A stretch of 64,000 nt of DNA from Cryptomeria japonica (lineage: Eukaryota > Streptophyta > Pinopsida > Cupressales > Cupressaceae): NCBI RefSeq assembly GCF_030272615.1, contig NC_081406.1:116708347-116772346 (forward strand), read 5' to 3'. The notes below the pieces were generated by a model. The model did no database searches, had not been told where the DNA came from, and saw nothing but the letters and a program-made list of their open reading frames with translations. The translations under genes and the position numbers were made by a program. Positions within the stretch are counted from its first letter, which is position 1. Each line of letters opens with the position of its first letter. Below are positions 10,704-23,800 of the stretch, piece after piece.

Positions 10704-11749
10704 TGTTGGTATTTTGGTATGATTTTGTCATTGATGTCAACACCTACTAAACTCTTATCAACTTTGGCACTTTGGAGAATCAACAACATTCATTGACAAG
10801 CAAGTGACTCATGCAGTCACCGGTATCTGGTACACCGACAAGATATAATGATCATCGACACTTGGAATGATATGGAAAACACTTGGTAATGTCGAAGACA
10901 TTGTTTGGACATCTTGTCCTAGAGTTTTGTTCATTGGTATATTCATAGTTGCATATTTGCTATTACCGACAAATAGGTCTAGGGTTACACTAACAGGTTT
11001 ATCTTTTCCAGATCAACATGGCACGCTATGGAGATGATTAATTATTGTTGTAAATGCATTAAGCTGACATGTTCAATCGGTTATTATATTATTTGTAAAT
11101 TGTTTTTATTGTAATTTTTTGTAGAGCTGACCTACTAAAATTGGTCCTAGGTTATGGTATAAATGTAAGATCTTATTTGTAAGATCAGATGTGGAGAGTG
11201 AAAAAGGATTGTGTGAAGGTATATGCGAGAATAAGTAGAGCTATACACGCAGACATCATTTGAAGATTGAAGGAGGGTTTTTGTGAAAGCATATCAATAT
11301 TACACCGGTACTGAATCCAGCATATGAAGATGCTATTTTGTGCAGTATATTCTTATTGGATTTAACCATCCAATTGTAGTCAGTGTGACTCCCTTTTTGT
11401 GATTGAGCAGTGAGCTCTAGGTGGTTGGCCTTTCTGCATGTGCAGACCCCATTTATGTACACTTACTATCTGCAGTAGTATCATTCGATTGTGGGTAAGG
11501 TTTCCCACTGTGGTTTTTCCCCTTACAGGGTTTCCACGTACAAATATTGGTGTTATGTGTTGTGGATGACTTTGTGTTTATGTTTCATGCACTAATCCTT
11601 ACCAGTATAACAATTAACTGTTAAAACTGTCTACCGACATATTGATTTGGTTTACCGGTATTAAGCATTAAGTTGGTTAAGTTGTTTTTGGTTTAAATTT
11701 ATTAGACAACTGATTCACCCCCCCTCTCAGTTGTCTCTGGGACCTAACA
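10704..11749 (+). repeat. C1 3' LTR
   Basis: Matches the 5' LTR end to end, beginning TGTTGGTATT and ending CTAACA. TATA-like box TATAAATG at 11158-11165. Right target duplication CCCCC follows at 11750-11754. Confidence 0.95.
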
Positions 11750-11754
11750 CCCCC

Positions 11755-11854
11755 TCCCCATCTCTCTCCCTCTGTCTCTCTGTCTCTCTCTCTCCCCTAA
11801 TCTCTCCACTAATCTCTCTCTCTCTGCTAATATCTTTATCTCTCTCTACCTTCC

Positions 11855-11890
<36 letters not shown>

Positions 11891-11920
11891 CCAAGCTTTC
11901 TCTATCTCTCCCCCCTACCT

Positions 11921-11967
<47 letters not shown>

Positions 11968-12003
11968 CCACTCCCCCCTCTCTCTCTCCCTCTCCCTCTC
12001 CCT
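11755..12003. repeat. CT-rich microsatellite, right part
   Basis: Continuation of the tract at 5041-5150 after C1. Long CT runs with CCCC and TAAT interruptions. Open stretches on both strands here are dipeptide repeats (SLSLSL, RERERE) without gene character. An AT-rich stretch leads to G1 at 12046. Confidence 0.9.
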
Positions 12004-12045
12004 AATATCATATACTAATCTATTTATAAATTAATATATTAATAT

Positions 12046-12834
12046 TGTAGACACCCAAAATTGTCCAATCTAATTAAATAAATTTAATTATCTAAGCTTA
12101 ATTTTTCTATTAATTAAATAAATCTTTATTTATTTAAATAAATACATTTATTTAAATAAATACATTTATTTATTTAAATTATCCTTTTTCTAAATTAAAT
12201 AAATATCTTATTTATTTAATTGATCTCACTCCTTCTATTAATTAAATAAATCTTTATTTATTTAATTAATTCATTAACCTTTTCTACCCATGACACATGT
12301 CATTCATCTCTTAATTCATACACTACCTACCTCTCTTATTATTTTATTATTTCTTTTACCTACCCTCTAATCATAGCCGACCTCCTTTTACACCTCTCAA
12401 TCTTATCCCTCCATTTCTTACAGTGTCTTCTATATAAGGAGATGCTTGCTTCATTATCAAACCCTAATCAATCAATCTATGCACCCTCCCTCCCCCCCCC
12501 CCCCCCTCGTTGACTACTTGACTACACTACGCTTTTGAACATAGGCGATCCTACTTGCAACCACATTTCCGTTCTTTATTGAGTTCTTGTGCACATATAA
12601 AATCTGAGAGCAAATATATCAAGTAAGATCAATGGAGATAGGAAGAATGGAGATCCAAACCCTATTGGACATGTGATGGTATAATCTTTGTGATTTCATT
12701 TGATTTGCATTATCTTAGGTAATCTTCATATGTTATGGTGGATCTTTGTTGTTGTTAGGCTAGGGTTTTGTGGTTGAATTCATTTAGCCTTTCAATATCG
12801 TTATTATTATTGTTATCCATTTTCACCATAAACA
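12046..12834 (+). repeat. G1 5' LTR
   Basis: Rich in repeated TTAATTAAATAAAT-type words near its start. TATA box TATATAAG at 12431-12438. A C-run at about 12492-12508 differs in length from the 3' LTR, which also carries about 36 extra bases near 30830-30870. Confidence 0.93.
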
Positions 12835-12837
12835 TTT

Positions 12838-12855
12838 TGGCATGCCTAGTGGGAC
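12838..12855 (+). promoter_or_regulatory. G1 primer-binding site (tRNA not assigned)
   Basis: TGGCATGCCTAGTGGGAC begins four bases after the LTR, the right place and form for a priming site. The tRNA was not identified. It differs from the site shared by G2 and G3. Confidence 0.6.
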
Positions 12856-12974
12856 ATGGATTTTTATTAGATCTGTGTTTTTTGTAGATTTTTCTAACCC
12901 TATATTGTTGTTTTGTAAAACAATTTGGAGAATAACCTTGTGCAGCTAGGGTTTTGGACACAAAATCAAGATCT

Positions 12975-13810
12975 TGGAGAGATTTGATCATATCTCACAA
13001 ACGGATAAGAAATTTTGTATCAAATTTTTTTTGCAAGTTGAAGAAAGTATCAGGAGCTCTCAATACAAAATTCAGAGTTTTTGGAGAACATTTTCATTTT
13101 CTATGAATTTTTTATGATTTTTCATAAAAAATTAATTTTGAGAGCAAATGAGAGAATTTTTTGGATTTTCTTACATTTTTGGAAATCACTTAGAATTATA
13201 CACATGATTTGTTTTTTGTGATTTTAATTTTGATTCAAAATATTTCCCCAAAAATTGGATCTGTAAAAATTAGGGTTTTTCCTTATTTTGATTAGATCTC
13301 ACAAACGGCTTCTAATTTTGGCATCAAATTTTTTGTAAAAGTTAGGAAAAGTATCAAAAGGAGTCAATAAAAATTAATTACTTGTTCAATTTATATGAAT
13401 TTTTTATGATTTTTCATAAAAAATTAATTTTGAGAGCAAATTAACGAATTTTTTGGATTTTCTTACATTTTTGGAAATATCTCAGAATTATACATAGGAT
13501 TTGTTCTTTGTGATTTTAAATTTGATGCAAAATCATTCCTCAAAAATAAGATCTTTGAAAATTAGGGTTTTGGATTATTTTACTCATCTCACAAACTGCT
13601 TGGATTTGTTGCAAAACATTTTTTATGCTAGTTTGGAAGACCATCAGGACTCTCCAGTAAAAATTTCAGATTTTTTGGATCGATTGTGCATTTTATATGA
13701 AAATTTTATGATTTTTCATAAAAAATTAATTTTTGGAGCAAATTAGCAATTTTTTTGGATTTTCTTAAATTTCTTGAAATCTCTTGAAATTTTACAGGTG
13801 GTCTTTTTTT
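12975..13810 (+). repeat. Three tandem copies of about 300 bp in the G1 leader
   Basis: ATCTCACAAAC recurs at 12992, 13295 and 13585. Each copy continues with a CAAATTTTTT-like stretch, TTTTTATGATTTTTCATAAA (a short inverted repeat) and TTTTTTGGATTTTCTTA. Copies are diverged. Nothing here codes for protein convincingly. Confidence 0.8.
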
Positions 13811-15386
13811 TATGGTGAATCAGATCTTTGAATTGGTCAACAAAACGCATTGCTGAAGGCCCCTATTTCACAAAGTCTTTTGGATCTAAAATTTACCTAA
13901 CTTGTGTGCTTGCAGGAAGGGGTGATCATTTGAAGCAATCCAAACTACTAATAAATCTTTGTTCCAGGTCCTTGGCAAGGGTTTTTGGATTTTTATTGTG
14001 TGCCTTGTTTTCATAGACTAGCAAACACTTCAATTGGTGCACTAAAATTGAATCATTGTCTTTTGTGTCTTGAGCAATAGGCTCTTTTTGTTTAATCTTT
14101 AGAGGGCCTGTCTTCCCGTGTGGTCATTAGGACTACTAGTGAGAAGAGAATGACCCAAGTGGTAGCAAAAGAAAAACCATCTTCTTCCAAACCACTATAA
14201 ATAACTGTATTCATGGTGAAAACTATGAATAACGTGTGCTGATTAGTTCATACCGACACTATGTTTCCCCATAAATCCGTTTGATCAAATTTATTTGATC
14301 AGTTGTAGGGCGTAACCCCTACCGGTTGGGAGCCTTCTGTATTTACAGAGCTAAAAGTGCTGCATGTATGGCCACATGAGCGGATGCCCTTACTAGCACC
14401 TTTTTGTTTTAGAAGCCCAAATCCTTCTAGTTGTTGGGGCAAGAGGTCGGACCTCTGGTAGCGGCCCACACACGTACGGTTCTTAGTAGAGATACAAAGT
14501 TCACCACAGGGAGTTTTCGTGGGGACTGATGCTTGGCTAACCCGAGAAGTGAGTGCCGAGGGTGGAGCCAGTGAGGTCAAGCATCTAAGTATCCACTCTG
14601 AATAGCATAGCCTCAGGGGTAAAACCTCATGTGGGATCAACAACTATTGTCTTAGCCAGCCATAAGAATTGTGCTTGACTTATTTTAAACATTCAAAACA
14701 TTCAAGACCAAACAGCAAAACATTGTGTCTTTTGTGTCTTCAAGTGTATGCAAAACATTTTTTACATCAAACAACACACTTTTCTTGGAGTCATTTTGAG
14801 TCTAAACACTTGCAAACATTGTGTCCTCATCAACATTGTGTCCTCTTGTCACGAAAAATAGTCAAACATTCAGATTTGGTCACAACCAACAACTTCACAA
14901 ATTGAAAATTTTTTACAGTCCAGCAAACAAGAGCAATCAGTTTTGGAATTCTTGAGCTTCCTAGGTTGTTTCTCCAGGTTTTCATGTAGCATTCAACTTG
15001 TCTTTGGGTCTCACAAAGTCCATCATTGCTTTACATCTTGCATTAAATTTACATTTGTCTAAACTTGAGTCAAAAGGTCACTTGCTTGTCCTCATCATAC
15101 TTTGCCAACACACTACATACAACAACATTTTGTTAAGTGGTCCCTCATCAAGGTCTATCACCTTTAGGTCTCATTTGGTCTTACTTAGAGTCAAGGTCAA
15201 CTTACCTCATCAAGAGAAACTATCCTCTCTTTGGAAGTCACACCTACTCTACTACATACATACTTGTTCTTACACTTTGGACATTGCAAGTACACCTCAA
15301 ATTCATTTACATTCCATCCAACTCTTGGTCTTCCATACTTTTTCCATTTTCATCTAGTCTCACACATCTCAGTCAATACCTAGTTC
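13811..15386 (+). other. G1 leader, non-coding
   Basis: About 1.6 kb between the tandem leader repeats and the gag ATG. It contains a GC-richer block at 14290-14650 and AACATT-rich sequence after 14680. Several short open stretches exist on both strands, none with recognisable domains. Long leaders are usual in Tat-type elements. Confidence 0.6.
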
Positions 15387-17420
15387 ATGGTTGAAACTCG
15401 TCTTCAAAAATCTAGGAGAGAAACTAAAGAGGCTCAAGAGTCCGCAAACATGAGTTCTTATGAGTATGACAATGATATCTTTTTCAATTCTGATCATACT
15501 ACATTACCTGACATGGATGCCTATAGAAACATTCCAAATGTTGAGAACATGGACACTACAAACAACAATGATACACACAATGATGATATGGACAACTTTT
15601 TAGTACATTCAGTAGATGTGGAAGAATCCATTATGGATCCCCGTTTCAATCGATTGGTTGAGGAAATAATGAGGAGGGATAGACAATACTTCTTACAAAT
15701 GATGGCACAAAGTGGAGCCAAGATACCTCATGATTTTGACATGTCTCAAATAATGGAAAATCGACCTTTGCAACAACCTCACTCCAACATGGATCAAAGG
15801 AGGCCTAATAGTGGAGGCAATATAAGATCACATCTTGTGCCTGAATCACCATCATCGTTGTTTCAAAAACCAGAGGTCCCACATACACATGGTCAAGCAT
15901 ATGATACTCACCTTCGCAGACCATTATGGAAGTCTTATGTAGGGAAATATGCTCAATCACATATCAATGCTAAGGATCAACCACCAAAGCAATTGGATAT
16001 TCAAAGGCATGCTCAAAATTTGGACACAAGGAAACCCTATGTCAAATTTGGGGGCAACACATTAGAACATGACATGCCTGTAGAGTATGGTATACATGGA
16101 CAAAATAGATATTTCATTCCTCAACGTGAATCTATACCAAGTGGTCCATATATGCAGCATCACTATAGACCTCCTCCATATGAACATGTGTATGATCAAT
16201 ATCATCCATATATGCAACATGCTCCTCCTCCAATTGGTGCCTCAAGCATGGGGTATGGTCCAAGGAGTCGATCTCCACCTAAGAACAATTTGGAGCAACA
16301 AATTAGGGACTTACAAAAGAAAATGAAGGACATAAATACACCAAAGCCAACATACACAATGAGAGACATATGTCCTTATCCATTTGACAAGAGCATTCCA
16401 ATGCCTCCTTTTCCTACACACTTTGTGACACCTAAGTTTGATAAGTATAGAGGAAAAGGGGATCCTAAGGCACACATAAGATAGTTTTTCACAGCTTGCA
16501 TTGAGGTAGCTTCAAAAGAGACATATTTGATGAGATTATTCCCACAAAGCCTAGGTGATCAAGCTATGGAATGGTTCTCCCAACTTCCACCTAGAATTAA
16601 GTCATGGGGTGACTTAGCAGAGGCATTTATTCAACATTTCTCCTACAACATAGAGACAGACATATCAGTCACTACTTTGTGCAACACCAAGCAAAAAGAT
16701 GGAGAGTCTTTTTCATCATTTTTACAAAGATGGAGGAATCTAGCTAGCAGATGCTCTTGTGAAATTCCACAAAAACAAATGGTAGAAATGTTCACCCAAA
16801 ATGTTAACAAAGACATTGGCTATGATCTAAGGAAATATTGTTTGTCCACCTTCAAGGATGTCATTGAAAAAGGCTTAGCAACAGAGAAGGTCCTAATTGA
16901 ACAAGGAGTCATCAAAATATTCAAAGAAAACAAAGATGACTTTAAAGGAAAAGATAAGCTAAGATTTTGGAATAAAAACAAGAACACAGTCAATGATGGT
17001 GTTGTTGATGCCAATACAGTGCGACCCAAATTCATTTTTTTCGGATCAAATCAGGTGAATACTCAAACAACTTCTAAATCACGAAGGAAGTACACTCCAT
17101 TGGGAGAACCACTTGAGTCAGTTTTCAAGAAGCTAGTGGCAAACAAAATAATAAGAATTTCAGATTTGCCTCCATATGAGCCAAAGGTTAAACCAAATTG
17201 GTGGAATGATGATGAATATTGTGAATTTCATAAGAGCAAGGGTCATAAGACAGGAAATTGCCATCGACTGAAGAACATCATACAAGATCTCATTGATAGG
17301 GGTGACATTGAGATTGAAGGGCACTCATCCAATCAAGAACATGAGATGTTTAAGGAACCATTCCCAAAGCATGACAAAGGAAAAGCTAAAGTCACAAATG
17401 ATCAAACCAACTATACCTGA
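15387..17420 (+). pseudogene. gag: G1 gag pseudogene
   Basis: The ATG at 15387 opens frame 3 (MVETRLQKS). An acidic, Asn-rich N-terminal part is followed by a His/Pro/Tyr-rich stretch, then the gag core: DICPYPFDKS, PKFDKYRGKGDPKAHIR, LFPQSLGDQAMEWF and CNTKQKDGESF, the Retrotrans_gag pattern also present in G3. A zinc-knuckle-like CEFHKSKGHKTGNC lies at about 17220-17262. In-frame stops: TAG at 16482 and TGA at 17418. No frameshift. Confidence 0.88.
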
Positions 17421-18883
17421 GCATCCTACAACTATGATTCAACTATCAATCACATCTCAATGGACAATTACATCTCTACCATTATCATCAAGGACAAAAC
17501 CCTTGAGAATTCTACCCAGAGACCCAAGATTGTCTTAAAAGGCATTAGATCTTCTTCCGAACCTACCTCTAAATGTCATGTTACAACTCGTCAAGGTAAA
17601 ATCACTTTGCAAGGTGCTCCAGCCAAGAACACCACTTCCTCATCAACCAAACATGAGTATGACCTTGTAGAACAATTAGGGAAGACACCCATGCTCATCT
17701 CCATTCTTGAGCTCTTACACATATCCCCCGCACATAAAGCTATTCTTGACAAAATCTTGAGAGACACTACCGTTCCTACTGATCTAAACATGGACCAGTT
17801 TCAAGCCATGGTGGGATACATTTCCATTCCACACTCCCTTACATTCACAGAAGCTGATGATGCCTCTGTAAGTCAGCCACATAATGCACCTTTACACATT
17901 GAAGCCTTCATACACAAACATAGAATCAAACGAGTCCTGATAGATGGAGGAGCAGGTCTAAACATTTGTACATTGAGCACTATTAAACAATTGGGATATT
18001 CTGAAAAAGCTGTGAATGCTACAAACAAAATTACCATTAAGGCATATGATGATGAAGAGCATTCATCCAAAGGCACAGTCACCTTACCTCTTAGAGTTGG
18101 GCTAGTTACAAAGGATGTGGTTTGTCAAGTCCTAGACCTAGATCTCACATACAATATATTGTTAGGACGTCCATGGATTCATGAGATGAGCGCAGTACCA
18201 TCTACATATCATCGATGTATCAAGTTTCCACACAATGGAGTTGAAGTGACTATCAAAGCTGACCCAAATCCATTTATATATTGCAACAATCTTTGACCTA
18301 GATCAGAAATAATAATTCCAGTTAATAGAGAATCTATTCCTTCATTAGCCTATGTGGATCCAGAATCATTGAAAGCTTCTACATCCAAACAAGCAGAGCT
18401 CAAAGAAAAGTTCAATATTAAAGACATGGGATGTGGTGAGTATATCTTTCATGTTGATCAACTCCCACTATCTCCTAAGGTATTCAGTCGACAGGAACAA
18501 TCTATAAATAATTTGGAAGGAATTGGATGTGAACCACCTAGTGTTGTGGCTACTAAGTCTGAATGCAAATCTCCTCTAGTGGTGCAAGCAACTCTTAATA
18601 TCAATAGTCCTAAGAGTGGATCCAACAAAGAATCTATTGAGCGTATCACCAACCCTCTTGAGAAATCACACAGCTTTACCATTTCATCTGCTCATTCCAT
18701 TTCTACTCCACTCCTAGACTTGGATCAACAAGAATTACAAAAACCCTTACTAATTGGGGATCATATATCAAGATTTGAAAAGAAAAATCTAAAAGTCAAA
18801 ACTAAAGAAAAGGCCTTTAGTCCAAATCAAAATCAAAAGCTATTGGACTCTGCAAAAATCAAAGTCAAGGATAAAAATGCTAT
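17421..18883 (+). pseudogene. G1 protease and linker, cut by G2 insertion
   Basis: The same frame continues past the TGA at 17418. A retropepsin-like domain has the active-site segment VLIDGGAGLNI (about 17935-17968) and the later LLGRPWIHEM. The middle residue of the usual D-S/T-G triad is replaced by Gly. TGA at 18294 is a further stop. A Ser/Lys-rich linker then runs to 18883, where G2 interrupts it. Left target duplication of G2 is GCTAT (18879-18883). The continuation is at 26704. Confidence 0.85.
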
Positions 18884-20081
18884 TGTAAAGCGAAAAATCG
18901 CGAGCGAACCCTAGGTGTTCCCCCCACCGCTCCAAGGAGAGAGAAAGGGGGTCACTAGGGTTGACGGTTTTCACTTAGGGGAGACTTTACATTCAAAAGA
19001 GGGGTTGAAACCCACAAGATCCAATCCCACACAATGCAAGATTGGATTCTAAATGAGTTTCAAGGGTTAAGACAGCAAGGCTACCCTCTTTTGTAAAGAA
19101 TGTAAATAGAAGGATTGAGCTAAGAATGCATGTAAAGTGAGAAGGATTCGCTTATAAACAGAGATAGGAATATAGGATGAAGTTGCGGACCTGGAATTAG
19201 TAGTGAAATGTCGAGACGGTGCTGTCCTGCAAATTTGAGCGAAAGTTGACTGGACGATGGCGCCCGGAGTGCACACGGTCCTCCAAAAATTCTGCGAAAT
19301 GAAGGGGGATTTGTTCGTCTCTGCACAAGGATTCCAGATCTTCAATTACAACCGTGTACCTACAACCTACACACAGAAAAGCGAAGACGATTTGGGGGTT
19401 AGGGATTAGGGGTTTGCCCTTAGGTCAAACCCCGGTTTTGGAATTAACCAAGAAATGAGAATGCTGTAAATGTAAATGTTTGTAATGTAAAACAAGTACT
19501 AGTACCTTGTTGTAAGAATGTTTGTATTCTTACATGCGAAGGTGTAATTGTTGTTGTATGTTGTATGTTGTATGTGGTATGTGATCTCCTCTTCAATGAT
19601 TGAATCCTTGTCTTGAATGCAACACTTAGCCTTGAATGGAGACTTAGAATGATCAATTGCTTGAAGGAATGCTTGAATGCCTGAATGGTTGAATGTTTGA
19701 ATATCGCTTCCGCCTCTTTTCCATCTTACCAAAATGGGAGAGGAAATGCAGTTTATATACTTGTCAATTAGCGCTGATAGACTGATTTTTCCGACCTTGA
19801 GCCGACAAGGAAAGATAATTTTCCAATTTGCAAACATAAAGACCTGAGACCTAAAAGAGACCGGGCCCAAAAATAGGGCCAGGGACCAGGGCGCTGGGCG
19901 CCATGGTCCCACCTCCTGGGACAGCAGGGTGCAAGGAGGATCAGGCGAGGGTGCTGGAAAAATGCAGTTTTTGATGTCATGAACAAGTTTCGGGGTCTCC
20001 ATTCAGGTTCCGTGTTGCATCACCATCGTGAAGACCCAAATGCAGTCAAAATTGAAAGTGTCACAATTTTAGGATGCTACA
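18884..20081 (-). repeat. G2 3' LTR
   Basis: 1198 bp; shorter than the partner by 62 bp because it has one copy of a GC-rich palindromic module (19883-19909) where the partner has three. TATA box TATATAAA on the minus strand (19752-19759). Open stretches of 60-90 codons recur in both LTRs and are not genes. Confidence 0.92.
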
Positions 20082-20094
20082 TTTAGCCCCCACT
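20082..20094 (-). promoter_or_regulatory. G2 polypurine tract
   Basis: On the minus strand AGTGGGGGCTAAA directly precedes the 3' LTR start TGTAGCATCC, the expected position for plus-strand priming. It fixes the element's orientation. Confidence 0.85.
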
Positions 20095-20825
20095 TTAGCG
20101 GGAGTATAAGCGTACGCTCATACTTCTGGTAAAGTACAAGGAAACAACATTGAAAGACTTTCACCACGTCAAGGAGGCAAGACACACCAAGCCCCCAGTG
20201 GACTAAGGATCTTACGACTTCGATTGACAAAGTAAAAGGGAAGATCACGAGGGAGAACCATGACTGTCAGTAGTAAGGTTCCCTCACTATGAGTCATGCA
20301 AGAGAAATACCAAAAATTTTCAAGGAAGAGCTAAGTTTGCGAAGAAATTTTCAAGTATCTTGAAGGGATAGACGGGGTGTATGCCCCCCTATGTTAAAGC
20401 GATTGCACACGCCTCAACGGGGGTGATTGCTTTAAGGTAGTGATACACATAAGAAATGAGAAGGGAAAGGAGCACGTTATCACAAAGATTTAGCCCCCAA
20501 GTGTGAGATAAACCCAAGGATAATAGACACAAAACACAAAGCACGAGGTGACTTTGCTTTCCTCGGGGTCAGTATGCTGTATGATAATTCATGTACATCA
20601 TATGTATGTATGCATAATTATTCTTCATTCCCCAATCAGGGAAGGTCACCTAGAAGAAGGGAACACATGTGTCTTTTGAGTCAACATGAGAGAGACCAAA
20701 AGAGATCTCAATGCTTTGCATCGTCCTCAAGTAGACAACACTAAGGACAACAAATAGAAGAATGAGAATAACACATAGAAGAAATAACAAAAGAGAGGAG
20801 GAGAGAATCTGCTATGCTAATGAAA
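20095..20825 (-). other. G2 3' untranslated region
   Basis: About 730 bp between the end of the reading frame and the polypurine tract. No domain, no repeat of note. Confidence 0.6.
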
Positions 20826-23800
20826 CTAGTCTAGCACATCATCTACCCCCCGATCATGCTGATCAATGTTTCGGGAAGGCACAGAACACGCTAGAGGAGG
20901 AACATCTAACACAGTAGATGGAGCTATCACAAGATCCAAACAAGGGATATGTTCATGTTCCAAGCCACGTTGTTCTTGTCTAGGAGCTAGGATAAGTGCT
21001 TTAGAAAATTCGTTAGATAAATGGTTATCAACATCAACATATTCATATTCACTATCAACATGAAGAGGAGTAACATTTTCATCATGAATAACATTGTCAT
21101 CTATATCATCATCAAGATTTATAAAAATAGGATCTTTAACTCGCACAGGATCAAGACCATCATGCATCTTATGTTTAGGAGATTTTGGAGAAAATGGAAT
21201 AATGCTTGTGGAAGGTGTTTTTAGGGATTGCAAAGTTTGAGAAGCAGTTGCCTGAGCTCTAAGACGACGCTTTCATCGGCGTTCACGTGCAGAACGATTT
21301 TGTCTAGTCTTAGTAGGAAGTTGAGAAGATTGAGGAGGAGGAATGTTCTCATCCTTATCACTTGGGTGTTTAGGTTGTGGTCTCTTAGGCTGGATAATAG
21401 GAGAAGAGGAAGGTCTCTTCTCTCTATAAAAGGAAGGAGGAGGAACTGCTCCATATAAAGGAGGAATATTTGGTTTAGGAAGGAGACCAAGTCCATCATG
21501 ACAAGGAGGTATAGGCCTACTTTTAGAAAGTTTATCAGACATAGACATAGTCACATCCATAGGAATAGGTTGGGAATCTTCTTGAGGAAAGACATTAGTT
21601 TTATCTTTCAAGGGAAGAACTTCCTTCTCAAGAATGATAGGAATATCAAGTTTGGGTGTTCTAGGTTCACTTAGAGATAGGATCATATCTGTTTTCCACT
21701 TTTGATAAGATTTGAAAAGATGATCACTTCGCGGTGGAAGAGATTGGAATTGTTTAGGCCAAAAATAATCAATAGGAACGCTAGAAGTTGTTTCAGCTGG
21801 TTTAAAGAGACTATGATTGATAGTAACAACTTCACCATTATGGGGAAATTTCAAACATTTATGAATAGGAGAAGCAATAGCTTTCATGGAAGATAGCCAA
21901 GGATAGCCTAGCTTCACACAAAATTGTTCGGATGAAGGAATAATAGCAAAGTTCACATCAAGGGATTTGTTATGGACTTCAATAGGTAATGTAATAGAAC
22001 CAATTGTAGGAGAAGAAAATGCATCAAATAATTTCACAACCACATTTGTTTCATCATAGATCACTTGATTCAATTGCAAAGTAAAAAGAAATTCTTCAGT
22101 AATAACATTAACCATGCAAGAAGGATCAATAAGCACTCCACGGCAAGGTGTATTCTTGACTTTTGCAACTATGTATAAAGGACCATCAGGTGCCCTAATG
22201 GTTTCACTAGAATCAAATGTGATGGAAGGTTCTTTAGGGTTTTCTTGCTGCTCTACAAAGTTAATCACATTCGGAGTCATAGACACAAGACCATCAGATG
22301 AGAAAGAGGAATCATTAGTCTCAATCACATTAGAGGTATGAGAAGGTAATGGATCAGTAAAAATCTTAAGATTTTGGTTAGGAGGAGCTACAGATGTGTT
22401 GCCTTTATCATTCACTCCCGAAACAGAGATAGTATTATTATCAATCAAATCTTGAATTTTACCCTTTAAAGCAAAACATTTTTCAGTATCATGCCCAGGT
22501 TGACGATGAAATTGACAAAAAGATTTGTTATCAAAATAGGGTGAATTAATCTTTGCAGGATCTATTTGCCTTATAGGAGGGAGAGTAAGCACATTTTGTT
22601 CCAATAACTTATTCATAATACTATGCAATGATTCATTCAAAGGAGTAAACTTTCTTGCTTTCTTGAAAAACTTAGAAATAGGAGGCACACCTGATGCTGC
22701 ATTCACATTGTTGTTGATGATGTTTTCATTGAATTTAATGGACTCTCTGTTCGGTTTAAACTTCCCAAATGGTTGTTGACTACTATCACCCTTATCACTC
22801 GGAGCCATAGGATTTGCTTGTTCCATTTGACTCACAGTCAGTTGATAATTGTGAAGAGTTGCGCACAACTGTTGGAAAGAAGTAAACTCAGAAAATAGGA
22901 GTTTGTCTCGAATATCTTTTTGTAAATTAGAAATAAAGATTCTTTGAACATCATTGTCAGGCACTGGAAAAGAAATTTGAGCATACAAATGCTTATATCT
23001 ACCAATGAAATCAGTCACTTTTTCTTTAACACCTTGTTTACAATGCATTAAATCAATCAAAGTAACTTTAGGACTTATATTGTTTTGAAATTGTTGAATG
23101 AAAGCATTTGCAAGTTGTTCGAAAGAAGTAATAGAATAAGACGACAACAAGCAATACCATTGTAGGGCTTTATCTCTTAATGTCCTAGTAAACAGTTTTG
23201 CAAGCAACCTTTGGTCATAAGCAAAATCGGTACATATTGTTTGAAAAGTCTTGACATGTGTTAGAGGATCACCTTTACCATTATAAAGCTCCAAATGCGG
23301 GATTTCAACATGTTTAGGGGGGATGGCTCGAACAATGTCAAGAGAAAGTGGGCTCGCAACATCAAATGTGGGCACACTAAACTTAGATTGATTCATAGAA
23401 GCAATTTGTTGCTATAGAGAAGAGACAGTTTGTGCAAGATTGTTAATGGTCGCTTCAGTCGAGGAGTTCATATTAGACGTGTTAGATTGTGATGGAGGTA
23501 TTATGTTATTGAAAGAAGGTATTGATTGAGAGCAAGGTGGCGGGACACTATGATAGTTAGTCATAGGAGATGATTGGAAAAGAGGAACACTACAAGGAGG
23601 AATGGAATGGTTAAATGAATTGCCCCCTTGCGCCAGGTTCATTTGTGGAGATGTAATAGGAACACTCATTGAAGGAATGACTGAAGAAGCTGGATTGAAT
23701 GAAGGAAAAGGGTTAATTGCAGAGGAAGGATTGCCCCCATGACTGGTGATCATAGGCGGAATGTCTTGTATAGAAGTAGTCATTATGTTTGATGTAAAGG

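Larger units (their letters stand above)
5151..11749 (+). mobile_element. C1: full-length Ty1/copia LTR retrotransposon, decayed
   Basis: A 6.6-kb element bounded by LTRs of 1061 and 1046 bp that begin TGTTGGTATT and end CTAACA, with a CCCCC target duplication on both sides (5146-5150, 11750-11754). Internal order is gag, protease, integrase, reverse transcriptase, RNase H, as expected for copia. The GKTPHELW segment after integrase, the kilobase LTRs and three purine tracts before the 3' LTR point to the SIRE/Maximus lineage (inference). Many stop codons, a deletion and frameshifts make it non-functional. A solo LTR of the same family lies at 32395-33433. Confidence 0.95.

Noticed and set aside
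11727-12018. SLSLSP/RERERE ORFs of about 95 codons
   Set aside because: CT-repeat translations.
19067-20002. ORFs repeated in both G2 LTRs (also 25622-26603)
   Set aside because: LTR sequence; overlapping frames on both strands, no domain, duplicated with the LTR.
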